From: CAVQNQ01 sp964427655
GTDB taxonomy: Bacteria > Acidobacteriota > Terriglobia > Bryobacterales > Bryobacteraceae
Reading direction: 5' to 3'
Assembly (NCBI GenBank): GCA_964427655.1
Contig: CAYRWE010000085.1
Span: 1-18,954 of the forward strand
Length of the DNA stretch: 18,954 nucleotides
Part shown: one piece after another, positions 1 to 7,400 of the stretch
Numbering within the stretch: the stretch's first letter is position 1
Layout: every line of letters starts with the position of its first letter
Made by a program: the position numbers and the translations under genes
Notes under the pieces: model-generated
The model's database searches: none
What the model was told of the DNA's origin: nothing
The model's input: the letters and a program-made list of their open reading frames with translations, nothing else

Positions 1-187
1 CGAAGCCGCCGGCATGAAAAGGATGGCATCGCGCCAGTCGCCGCAATCCCATCCACACTCCCCGCGCCGCGCCATGCCTCTCCACCGCTTCGCGCATATA
101 ATCCGAGCAAGGCGGGTAGAAACGGCAGGCCGAGGGCAGCCAGGGGGAGATACAAACCTTATACAGTCGCAGAGAACTCACGAGCAC
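1..187 (-). CDS. yidD: YidD membrane protein insertion efficiency factor (partial, 3' end outside window)
   Basis: Reading the minus strand from a GTG at 187 gives about 62 residues with the YidD signature: a short amphipathic N-terminus (SLRLYKVCISPW), then CRFYPPCSDYMREAVERHG and RRLARCHPFHAGGF, with the three conserved cysteines. The C-terminus runs off the left edge. YidD is a small, membrane-associated helper of the YidC insertase, normally 70-85 residues. The start is either GTG 187 or GTG 181; the latter overlaps the rnpA stop as GTGA, the usual tight coupling. Gene order rpmH-rnpA-yidD, normally followed by yidC, supports the call; yidC would lie beyond position 1. The gene is too short and truncated to show as a standard open frame. 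Confidence 0.9.
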   Translation of the reverse strand, partial: MLVSSLRLYKVCISPWLPSACRFYPPCSDYMREAVERHGAARGVWMGLRRLARCHPFHAGGF

Positions 188-531
188 CCATTGCAGCGGG
201 CGAAGAGGCGTTCCACTTCCCGGCGCAAATCCGGGAGAGGCGCATCGAGCGCTCGCCGCCGTGGATTGATGACAATCGACCACCGGGGATTCAACCGATC
301 GAGTTCGCGGCGGACCGCCTCGCGGAGGCGCCGCTTGATGCGGTTACGGACCACGGCGCAGCCCAGCGCGCGAGGCACGGTAAGCCCGATGCGCGGGCCA
401 TCGGGAGCGAGGGCACGAACACAAAAGGCCGCGAAGAGAGGGCCGGAGTAGCGGGTACCCTCGTCATAGATTCTTCGGAAATCGGTCGATCGAAGCAGAC
501 GAACACGTTTCGGAAAACCAGAGATGGGCAA
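178..531 (-). CDS. rnpA: Ribonuclease P protein component
   Basis: This 117-residue basic protein is the size typical of RnpA. It has the hallmark RNR motif in VVRNRIKRRLREAVR (about residues 60-75), an N-terminal LLRSTDFRRIYDEG and the IGLTVPRALGCAV strand. RnpA binds the RNase P RNA and helps mature the 5' ends of tRNA precursors. The start codon directly abuts the rpmH stop (532 versus 531), and the stop overlaps the beginning of yidD, so the three genes form one translationally coupled operon driven from the rpmH promoter. Nothing unusual is seen. Confidence 0.96.
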   Translation of the reverse strand: MPISGFPKRVRLLRSTDFRRIYDEGTRYSGPLFAAFCVRALAPDGPRIGLTVPRALGCAVVRNRIKRRLREAVRRELDRLNPRWSIVINPRRRALDAPLPDLRREVERLFARCNGCS

Positions 532-681
532 CTACCTCTCGGAGCTGACGGTCAGCTTCTTGCGCCCGCGTGCACGCCGCCGGGCCAAAACGGCGCGGCC
601 GTTCTTGGTTTCCATGCGGCTACGGAAGCCATGGGTCTTAGCGCGATGACGATTATTCGGTTGAAAAGTGCGTTTTGGCAT
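532..681 (-). CDS. rpmH: 50S ribosomal protein L34
   Basis: This 49-residue, highly basic protein reads MPKRTFQPNNRHRAKTHGF, then SRMETKNGRAVLARRRARGR, the near-invariant L34 sequence. An upstream in-frame ATG at 726 would add 15 residues that L34 never has, so ATG 681 is chosen. A GGA about 9 nt upstream is a weak ribosome-binding site. L34 is a late-assembling large-subunit protein. Its gene heads the rpmH-rnpA-yidD operon here. In many bacteria dnaA lies divergently next to rpmH, but here the neighbouring region holds no dnaA. Confidence 0.97.
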   Translation of the reverse strand: MPKRTFQPNNRHRAKTHGFRSRMETKNGRAVLARRRARGRKKLTVSSER

Positions 682-698
682 TATTCGTCCAAGTATCC

Positions 699-726
699 AG
701 TATAGCAGGCGCGAAACGGCCGGCAA
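699..726 (-). promoter_or_regulatory. Sigma-70 promoter of rpmH operon
   Basis: On the minus strand TTGCCG (721-726) and TATACT (699-704) are separated by 16 nt, and the -10 is preceded by TGC, an extended -10. Transcription would start near 692, about 10 nt upstream of the rpmH ATG. Position relative to a highly expressed ribosomal gene supports it; it is read by eye only. Confidence 0.6.
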
Positions 727-792
727 ATGCCCGAAACCGGCCTCCGGCGCTCCCCGACGCCAGGTTGTGTCGAAATGACCCGGACGTTTCTA

Positions 793-879
793 TTACCGGC
801 CGATGGCCGGAGGCGCCTCAAACATCGCGAGAAGCAGGCAAAGCGCCACCAAAACCGCGAGTCCCCCTGCAACGATCAT
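793..879 (-). CDS. Possible 28-residue single-span membrane peptide
   Basis: From ATG 879 to TAA 793-795 the minus strand encodes 28 residues, MIVAGGLAVLVALCLLLAMF followed by EAPPAIGR. Residues 1-20 are an uninterrupted hydrophobic stretch long enough for one transmembrane helix, with a short C-terminal tail. A purine-rich stretch (GGGAAAAGAAC on the minus strand) precedes the ATG. It lies about 100 nt downstream of the BNR-repeat gene and upstream of the rpmH promoter, in the same orientation. I do not recognise a family. The coherent hydrophobic composition is the only evidence; it could be a chance frame. Confidence 0.3.
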   Translation of the reverse strand: MIVAGGLAVLVALCLLLAMFEAPPAIGR

Positions 880-979
880 GTTCTTTTCCCAACCTCTACT
901 CAAAAGGGCTAGCAATTGGAGTTCCGCACCGCGGCTGCGGATTCATGCTCTTTTGTCGGACTTCGCCATGGCAACCGCG

Positions 980-1801
980 CTAGGGGGCTTGGCAGGCGTT
1001 CAGCTTGACGGCGAAGGCCGCTACCTTGCTCCAGCGCTCTTCGTCCCGCCGCTCGACGTGGAACGATTGGCTGGGACCATCGGCGCGCACTCTCCACGCC
1101 GGCCGGGCGGCGGTGGGCCGGCTCAGTTCGAGAGGGCGATCGCTCTCCTGGCGGAAAGCCCAGGTTTCGCCTCCATCGGGGCTCTCGTAGAGCGCGTACC
1201 GCTCGCGGCTGGCGGGGCCGCGATCCAAAATGGCGCGCCCATCGGTGCGCGAGGTGAATAGGAACTGCTGCAACGAACCCTGGAACGTTTCCCCGAAAAA
1301 GGGACGCTGGCGCCAGGTGCGACCGCCATCGGTGGTGAGAAGCAGAAAAGGGTCCTGGGGGAGCGGGAATAGAACCGCGCCGCCGGCCCAGCCCGTGGCG
1401 ATGTCGAAGAACTGGATACGGTCCAGACCCGCGCCGCGTATGCGGGAGTGCGCTTCGCTCCAGGTGAGACCGGCATCGTCGCTCGCGAGCAGCACGGAGT
1501 AGAGCGTGACGGTGGCGGAGTGGATGTTCCCGGTTACGAACAGCCGCGCGCCCGAGGATTCGGTGGCGCTCAGCTCGAGGTATATGGGACAGGGTTCGCT
1601 CTCCGAGCAGTCCAGGCCGGCCCACTGCTGGTCGTCGGGCGTGCACTGGTAAGGCAGAAGCATGGGTTTGCCGAGATTTTGGAGGGTCACGGGCGCGGAG
1701 GCCGGCGCGGCCGGCTGGCTCTGCCCCCAAGCTGTCAGCGCGCCCCACAAAACGTGGAAAACGATCGTCGCAAATTCGGATCTATAGAACCGAATCGTCA
1801 T
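980..1801 (-). CDS. Exported BNR/YCF48-like beta-propeller protein
   Basis: The 273-residue product begins with a signal-peptide-like segment (hydrophobic stretch IVFHVLWGALTAWGQ, residues about 13-27), so it is probably periplasmic or secreted. It contains three Asp-box (BNR) motifs, SDDAGLTWSEA, TTDGGRTWRQ and SPDGGETWAFR, spaced like blades of a sialidase/YCF48 beta-propeller. The region between them (FFDIATGWAGG) resembles the YCF48 'FxDxxxGWAVG' pattern. Cysteines are few: two near residues 53 and 65, a third at 71 and one near the C-terminus. A catalytic sialidase activity is not supported: no RIP motif or arginine triad was recognised. The substrate is unknown. The gene stands alone with a long, structured upstream region (1802-2017). 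Confidence 0.7.
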   Translation of the reverse strand: MTIRFYRSEFATIVFHVLWGALTAWGQSQPAAPASAPVTLQNLGKPMLLPYQCTPDDQQWAGLDCSESEPCPIYLELSATESSGARLFVTGNIHSATVTLYSVLLASDDAGLTWSEAHSRIRGAGLDRIQFFDIATGWAGGAVLFPLPQDPFLLLTTDGGRTWRQRPFFGETFQGSLQQFLFTSRTDGRAILDRGPASRERYALYESPDGGETWAFRQESDRPLELSRPTAARPAWRVRADGPSQSFHVERRDEERWSKVAAFAVKLNACQAP

Positions 1802-1843
1802 GTTGATTCCCGATTGTGAACTCCGATACCTTTAAATAGCCCC

Positions 1844-1869
1844 TAAGAGCTACACGCCGGTGGCTCTTA
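1844..1869. other. 10-bp hairpin in leader of the BNR-repeat gene
   Basis: TAAGAGCTAC (1844-1853) pairs with GTGGCTCTTA (1860-1869) around a 6-nt loop, with one G-T wobble. On the plus strand it is followed by ATTTT, terminator-like, but no plus-strand gene ends here. On the minus strand it lies about 43 nt upstream of the start codon of the gene ending at 980, where it would be a 5'-leader structure. Confidence 0.5.
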
Positions 1870-1904
1870 ATTTTCGCCAAAATATCATGTAACCAGTAAC
1901 GCTT

Positions 1905-1932
1905 ACTATTGGATAGGCCGTCTTACTATCAA
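1905..1932 (-). promoter_or_regulatory. Candidate promoter of the BNR-repeat gene
   Basis: On the minus strand TTGATA (1927-1932, five of six matches to TTGACA) and AATAGT (1905-1910, four of six to TATAAT) are spaced by 16 nt. Transcription would start near 1898 and give a leader of about 97 nt containing the 1844-1869 hairpin. Both hexamers lie in a repeated TTACTAT motif (plus strand 1903-1909 and 1923-1929). Confidence 0.3.
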
Positions 1933-1946
1933 ATCCCCGTTACGAC

Positions 1947-2002
1947 AGCGGGCGCACTCACCCCTATCACCCAAATGCGCCCGCTCTTTTAATTTGGGTG
2001 AT
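1947..2002. promoter_or_regulatory. Interleaved perfect inverted repeats (possible H-type pseudoknot)
   Basis: AGCGGGCGC (1947-1955) is complementary to GCGCCCGCT (1977-1985). ATCACCCAAAT (1966-1976) is complementary to ATTTGGGTGAT (1992-2002). Both repeats are perfect (9 and 11 bp) and interleaved, so the two stems either exclude each other as simple hairpins or stack as an H-type pseudoknot with connecting loops of 10, 0 and 6 nt. On the plus strand the GC-rich stem is followed by CTTTTAATTT, like an intrinsic terminator. On the minus strand the element begins 15 nt after the rrf2-type stop codon and lies upstream of the BNR-repeat gene. Role unknown. Confidence 0.55.
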
Positions 2003-2017
2003 TTTAGAACCCGCCGT

Positions 2018-2440
2018 TCAGATATCCCAGTTCACCACGAAGCGGCTCTGTTTTTCGTTCCACTCACGCAACAATTCGGCGAAAGTGGTTTGATCGATGA
2101 TCTGGGAGATGCCGGAGTCCACACGCTGCCACAGGTTGCTGAAGGGCGTCTCGGCGTCGCGTCCACGGCGGGCCTTTTGGGGCAGGCCTTCCACGGCGCG
2201 CAGGACCTGGCCCACGGTGATGGCTGCCGCGGGCCGCGCCAGCAGGTAGCCACCTTCCGCGCCGCGCCGCGAAACCACGAATCCAGCCTGCTTGAGCCCC
2301 GCCAGAATCAGTTCCAGAAACTTCTGCGGAATCTTCTGGCGGTTGGCGATGTCGGCGATCTTCACCGGATCGGTGCCCGTCTGGGCGGCCAGATCGAAGA
2401 TGGCTTGCAAGGCATATTCGCTTTTGACCGAAATATTCAT
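2018..2440 (-). CDS. Rrf2 family transcriptional regulator without Fe-S cysteines
   Basis: The 140-residue protein opens with the Rrf2 pattern MNISVKSEYALQAIFDLA, followed by a winged helix-turn-helix (KIADIANRQKIPQKFLELIL, about residues 27-46) and the wing RRGAEGGYLLARP (about 58-70). The length is typical. IscR and NsrR use three cysteines near residues 90-105 to bind a cluster; this protein has no cysteine at all, so it must sense something other than a bound Fe-S cluster, as CymR-type members do through partners. It would be a cytoplasmic DNA-binding dimer. A good Shine-Dalgarno (AAGGG, 7 nt before the ATG), a promoter and a dyad in its own start region suggest autoregulation. Its targets are not evident from the neighbours. 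Confidence 0.9.
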   Translation of the reverse strand: MNISVKSEYALQAIFDLAAQTGTDPVKIADIANRQKIPQKFLELILAGLKQAGFVVSRRGAEGGYLLARPAAAITVGQVLRAVEGLPQKARRGRDAETPFSNLWQRVDSGISQIIDQTTFAELLREWNEKQSRFVVNWDI

Positions 2441-2450
2441 GGCAATCCCT

Positions 2451-2470
2451 TGGCAAAGTCCCCGTTGCCA
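2451..2470. promoter_or_regulatory. Candidate operator dyad in the Rrf2-type promoter
   Basis: TGGCAA (2451-2456) and TTGCCA (2465-2470) form a 6-bp inverted repeat with an 8-nt spacer, between the -10 box and the ATG of the Rrf2-type gene. A further TGGCAA occurs at 2440-2445. Position and symmetry fit binding by a dimeric regulator; binding by the adjacent Rrf2 protein is inference. Confidence 0.35.
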
Positions 2471-2476
2471 CTAGAG

Positions 2477-2505
2477 ATTGTAGCTTTGCCGGCTTACAAC
2501 TGCAA
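2477..2505 (-). promoter_or_regulatory. Candidate promoter of the Rrf2-type gene
   Basis: On the minus strand TTGCAG (2500-2505) and TACAAT (2477-2482, five of six to consensus) are separated by exactly 17 nt. The predicted transcription start is near 2470, about 30 nt before the ATG at 2440. The -35 region overlaps the last codons of the upstream gene. Confidence 0.45.
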
Positions 2506-4398
2506 TTTATAAATGTTCAGGCCTAACGACGTAGCCGCCAGCAGATAACCATTGTTGGTGGTCAGCATGCCGCTGAACCCGAACTGGGTCTGGAACGGGT
2601 AGACAACGATCGCGGAAGGAGTGCTGGCATCCACGATCATCAGCGAGGAGGGTCCGAAATCGTCCGTATCGGGCGGGTTGTTGACGATGGCAAATATGCC
2701 GTCGCCATAGAAGCCGGCCACGTGAAAGGTCCCGTTCACCTGGAGGCTGGTGGTGAAAGTCGTAACGACCGCGGGCGCTTGCACATTGGTCAGATTCATG
2801 GTGGTGAGGGTCAGATCGCCGGTGAAATCGAAATCGGGAGTTCCGGGGTTGCGCTGTCCGGTGGTGTTGCCGGCGGCCAGGAGCGTGTTCCCCGAGACAT
2901 CGAAGCTGAGCAGAATGGCCGCCGCGGTGACGGTCACCTGGCTGATGGGATAAGGCGTGGTGGGAGAGGCGATATTCAGCACGTTCAACACGCCGGCGCC
3001 GGTCGTGCTCGATCCCGTGGCCGTGCTGCTGGCGATATAGGAGTAGAGCTGATCGACAACTTCGGCATCGGGTTTGAGGTTCAGGTCGCTCAGGGTAGTG
3101 GGCGCCAGGATGGTCAGAAATAGCGGCTGGGCCGGATTGGTGAAATCGAAAATCAGCAAGTCGCCATGCTGCGCGGTGATATCGGCCGTGCTGTTCTGGT
3201 AAGTGATGTAACTGGTGGTGATGAAGGCATAGTTGCCGGAGAAGCTCAAATCCACCATGTTGGCGTAGGGGGTGCTCGCGGTGACCAGCAGGTTGGGCGA
3301 TTTCGGATTGCTCAGCCCGTAAACCGCGAAAGATTCAGCGCTGGTCGAGGCTCCGTAGATTTCCACCAGATACGGCGTGGCGGCGGACGTATTGATGGCG
3401 CACCGGTCGCCGTAGCCGTTGAGAACGCTGTCGCCGAACTCGCCGATATAGGCGGGCGCCACGGCGCTGGTGACATCCACCATGACGATGCGGTTGGCGC
3501 CGCAGACGTAAGCCACGGTTAACGAAGGGGACGAGGCGGTGTAGTACAGCGCCACGCTGCTGCCCCCGGTGTTGGCGAAGCTGACCGAGCTGGAAAGCTG
3601 GAGCGGGCTGGTATAAGTGCCGGAGCCCGAGACCGAGACGATCGCCGAAGCGCTCAGATATCCGCCCACGGTGAGGACCAGGGGATAGTCGCCGGTGGGC
3701 ATCGTGGGGATCAGGATATTGGCCTGCGCCAGGCCCGCGTAGCCCGGGGCGAGTCCCAGGAACTGAATCGTGGCAGTGGCCGCGCCGATCGTGGCGCTGT
3801 ATGCGGCGGTGGCGTTGGAAAGCGGCGTGGAGGCGGGCTGGCCGTCGGCGACGGCGGTATCGACGGGGCCGATGCCGGTGAGATAGACGATGATCACAGT
3901 GCCCGAGGCGGCCGGGGCGGACGAAGAATTGACCGTGGTCGAATTGCCATTCTGCGCGACGGCGCGGTTGGTGCCGTACTGAAAAATGGCCGGAGCGGAC
4001 GAAGTCACCGCGAAAGTGAAGGACGCGCTCGCGCCGCCGGGGCCGTTTACAATCAGGCACGCGTTGCAGGTGGAGAGTCCCGAGGGCACCTGAAAATTGA
4101 TCTGCGTGGGGCTGGCATAGAGAAGCGGCACGGAGGCGCCGCCGATCGTGACGCTGGCGCCGCCGAGGGTTGTGGGCAAGGGGAAAGCCGACGCGGAATC
4201 GGTGGCGCTCGCCAGATTCGCGCCGAAAATGGATGCCAGCGAGCCGGGCGCCACGCGCGGGCCATAAGCCGCCGAATCGGCGACGGTCTGGATCGTCGGA
4301 GCGGAAGTGGCGGCGCATGGGAACGCGCCCCAGAAGAGTAAGCCGATTATTAGAGCAGGGCAAGCTAAAGCATGCCCCACCGCCTGGAATTCTCGCAT
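2494..4398 (-). CDS. Secreted TIGR03437-domain protein with beta-propeller-like C-terminal repeats
   Basis: ATG 4398 is used; a TTG one codon upstream is the alternative. The 634-residue protein has a signal-peptide-like N-terminus, then a TIGR03437 ('Solibacter uncharacterised') domain over about residues 35-260: SAAYGPRVAPGSLASIFGAN, LGGASVTIGG, YASPTQINFQVPS, VIIVYLTGIGPVD and LAPGYAGLAQANI. From about residue 265 come repeats resembling LVIVD propeller blades: IVMVDVTSAVAPAYIGEF, LLIFDFTNPAQPLF, LNVLNIASPTTPYPI, LMIVDASTPS. In most family members I know the TIGR03437 domain is C-terminal; here it is N-terminal. Biochemical function is unknown; an extracellular or outer-surface role is inferred. 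It starts 57 nt after the receptor gene and is probably cotranscribed with it. Confidence 0.8.
   Translation of the reverse strand: MREFQAVGHALACPALIIGLLFWGAFPCAATSAPTIQTVADSAAYGPRVAPGSLASIFGANLASATDSASAFPLPTTLGGASVTIGGASVPLLYASPTQINFQVPSGLSTCNACLIVNGPGGASASFTFAVTSSAPAIFQYGTNRAVAQNGNSTTVNSSSAPAASGTVIIVYLTGIGPVDTAVADGQPASTPLSNATAAYSATIGAATATIQFLGLAPGYAGLAQANILIPTMPTGDYPLVLTVGGYLSASAIVSVSGSGTYTSPLQLSSSVSFANTGGSSVALYYTASSPSLTVAYVCGANRIVMVDVTSAVAPAYIGEFGDSVLNGYGDRCAINTSAATPYLVEIYGASTSAESFAVYGLSNPKSPNLLVTASTPYANMVDLSFSGNYAFITTSYITYQNSTADITAQHGDLLIFDFTNPAQPLFLTILAPTTLSDLNLKPDAEVVDQLYSYIASSTATGSSTTGAGVLNVLNIASPTTPYPISQVTVTAAAILLSFDVSGNTLLAAGNTTGQRNPGTPDFDFTGDLTLTTMNLTNVQAPAVVTTFTTSLQVNGTFHVAGFYGDGIFAIVNNPPDTDDFGPSSLMIVDASTPSAIVVYPFQTQFGFSGMLTTNNGYLLAATSLGLNIYKLQL
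4358..4377. repeat. REP-like short palindrome within a coding start
   Basis: GGGCAAGC (4358-4365) and GCATGCCC (4370-4377) form an 8-bp stem with one mismatch around a TAAA loop. It lies inside the signal-peptide region of the TIGR03437-domain gene and encodes the odd stretch AVGHALACPA. I see one copy in this window, so its repeat status is inferred from its form and from recollection of similar GC-rich palindromes in Solibacter genomes. Confidence 0.3.
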
Positions 4399-4455
4399 CA
4401 AACAGGGTTAGACGAAAATTCCGCGCAACCCGTGCAGCACGAGTGCGTTCGCGCC

Positions 4456-7400
4456 TCAAAACGTGAAGCGCGTGGAGAACTCGATGCGGCGGTTGTTGGC
4501 GACGCTCCCCATGGGGCCGGCGGGTCCGCCGGGTCCGCCTGCCGCGGTGAAGCCGAGACCGCCTCCGAAGCCGGTGTTGACGCTGGTGGGCTGTCCGAAC
4601 TGGTTGGACGTCAACACGCCCTGGTAACCGCCGGGATTCAGGTGGTTCAAGATGTTGGTGAAGCTCACCGCCAGGGTGAGATTGAAGCGGTGCTCGGTCG
4701 TTGAGCCTCCGAATCCGCCTCGGCCTCCGCCGCCCATGGGGCCCATGCGCATTCCGCCGCCGGGGCCGCCGAAGCCGCCGCCGCCGCCCGGTCCGCCGGG
4801 ACCGCGCCCACCCATGTCTCCGGGCACGGCCCGGTTGCCGCGCTCGCCGAAGCCGAAGACGCGGTAGACGCGCAGGTTCAACGAAAACAGCGGGGCCATG
4901 GTGAGATAATTCCGCGGCACCAGGTTGTTCCCCGTCACGACCGCCGCCGGATTGGTGTTGAAGTTTCCGTAGGGAGTGCAGACGATGTCGCCGCCGCAAG
5001 CCGCTCCCGCGCCCGCCAGCACCGGCCGCGCATTCAGGTAGGTGTCGCCGAAAACATCCTCGCCCAGCAGCACGTCGTAGGGCGCGCCCGAGCGGACGAT
5101 CACGAAGGGCGCGAACATGACACCCTTCGGCCCCAGCACGCTGCCGAACATCTGGAAATTGTGGCGCCGGTCCAGATTGGAGCGCCCGTAATCCAGCGCG
5201 AAATCGTAGGGATCGGAAGGCGTGGATGGCAGATCGTGGGCGTAATTGAGCGAGTAATTTCCCATCAGCGAAACGCGGCGGTTGAAGCGCGTATTGAAAT
5301 TGACCATCACAATGTTCTGGCGCAGGATGCCGCCGGATTCGTAATCGAAGATATTTCCGGCGCTGTAGCCATACGGGAAGACGCCGTTACCGGGGCCCAG
5401 GGGCAGTAGCGGGTTGAAGGTGCCGGCGAGCGGCGTGTTGATGGGAACGGTCTGCGCCAGGTGTTCCGCGCGGTTGTTGGTGTAAGTTACCGAAAGCATG
5501 GTGTTGCCCGGTAACTGGCGCTCCACGCCGATGGCGCTTTGCAGGCTGTAATCGGCGCGCAGGTGGGGATCGGTCATGTTGATGGTATTCTGCCCGCTAT
5601 TCAGCGACGAAAGCGGCGGAATATTGGGATAGAACGTCGGATTGAAGACGGTGTATTCCAACTGGTTGACGCCATTGTTCAAGATGGCGTTTTCGAAAGG
5701 CGTGAAGCCGATGCGGTCATAGAAGATGCCCATGCCGCCGCGAATCACGGTCTTCTGCCGGCCGTTGCTCGCCTTGCCGGGAGCCCAGGCAAAGCCCACG
5801 CGCGGGGCCACGTCGCCGTAATCCGAAACCAGGCTCTGGACCTCGTAGCGCAGCCCCAGGCTCAAGGTGAGGTTGGAACGCAGGCGCCAGTCGTCCTGCA
5901 CGAAGGGCCCGGCATCCCAGCGCACCAGGCTTACATAGGACTGGCCGCCCTGGATGGTGAAGCGCGAGGGTCCACCGCCGAGCGTCTGAATCTCGCTCTC
6001 CGTGAGGCCCGCCTGCTGCAACTGGAGGTTGCGTTGGTACTGTTCGAGAGACGTCAACAGAACCGTCTGGCCGGGGACGAGCCGATTGTTGGAATCGAGC
6101 ACCGGCTCGACGCCTCCGGTGAAGGTGAAAGCGCCGTTGAAACCGGCGGGATTGTTGTTCTGGTCGGTCAGGCGGCGCACTCGCACTCCGAAGCGTATGG
6201 TGTGGGAGCCGTGCGAAATGGAGGTGTTATTTTGCAGCTCGAAGTGCTTGGCCAGATCGTGCTCATTGCCGATTCCGTTGCCGCCCGTTATGAACTCGTT
6301 CGCCACATCGATGGTGGGTATCTCGTTGCCTAGCGAGGCCGTCCACTGGCGCACATATTGAAAGCGGGTCTCGTTGACGACTTTGGGACTGAGCACGGCC
6401 GTCTCGGTGAGCATCAGGTTCTGGCTGTTGGACGGCAGGTTGTAAGCCATGGATGAGTTGTAGGGCGGCGGGAGGGCGTACTGGCCCAAGCCCTGGTTAT
6501 CTAGCTCGCTGAAACGCTCTTCGAAACGCGCGACCAGCGTATGATTGGCGCTCAACTGGTAATCGAGCCGCGGCGAAATCACGGTATTGGCGGTGGGCGT
6601 GACCACGGCGGTATTGACCGGCGTAACCGCGAAAGAGGTGGGGTCGAGATAGAAAGCGTGGGTGATGGCGTTATTTTGGATATCGCGCCGGTCGAAATTC
6701 ACCAGGAAGGAAGCTTTCTTACTAATAGGTCCGCCGAAGCTGCCGCCGACCTGCCGGTTGGAGTAATCCGGCTTGTTGGAGGCGAAGGGATTGCGCGAGT
6801 TGAAGGTGGAATCGCTGTCGTTGAAATAGAGCATTCCGCGGAACTTATCGGTGCCGGGCTTGGTGAGAATCTCGATGCGGCCGAAGCCCAGCTTGTCGTA
6901 TTCCGCCGAGAAGGGGTTCTGGTTGATGCGGATCTCGCGGATGGTCTCCTTGGGAGGCAGTTGGCCGCCGCTGAATCCATCAATATAAATGGAACCGCCG
7001 TTGGGGCCGGCGGCGGGGCCGGCGAGAGCCTGCAGGGCGTCGGAGAGATCGTCGGGGTCGTCGGGGAGGGCCGCGAGGTCCTCGCCTTTCAGCACCAGGG
7101 CGGTGGCATTATTATCGGGTTCCACGCTTACCGTGGGGCCGGCTTCGCCTTGCACGGTGATCTCCTGCTTCTCGCTACCCAGCGCCAGGCTGATGGGAAG
7201 CTGCACCGTCCTGCCGCTGGCCACCGCGACGGATCTGGAGAAGGGCGCGAAGCCGGGAAAGGTCACGGTGACGGTGTAGGGACCAGGCGCGAGGCCGGAA
7301 AAGGTATAGCCGCCGTCGTTGCCGGTCAGCGTGGATTTTGGGGAGCCGCCGCCCTGAACGGCGACCGAGGCGCCGGGAATGATGGCGCCGGAGTTATCGG

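Noticed and set aside
682..980. Replication origin next to rpmH
   Set aside because: No cluster of TTATCCACA-like DnaA boxes and no AT-rich unwinding region was seen.
980..1801. Sialidase assignment for the BNR-repeat protein
   Set aside because: Asp-boxes alone are structural; the arginine triad, RIP motif and catalytic Tyr/Glu pair were not recognised.
1902..1929. TTACTAT direct repeats as CRISPR or replication iterons
   Set aside because: Only two copies, too short and with no spacer array or replication gene nearby; kept only as a possible regulator site.
3335..4999. 554-codon open frame on the minus strand, very rich in Arg
   Set aside because: It spans the ends of two real minus-strand genes in another frame; the arginine-rich, low-complexity translation is that of a shifted GC-rich frame.
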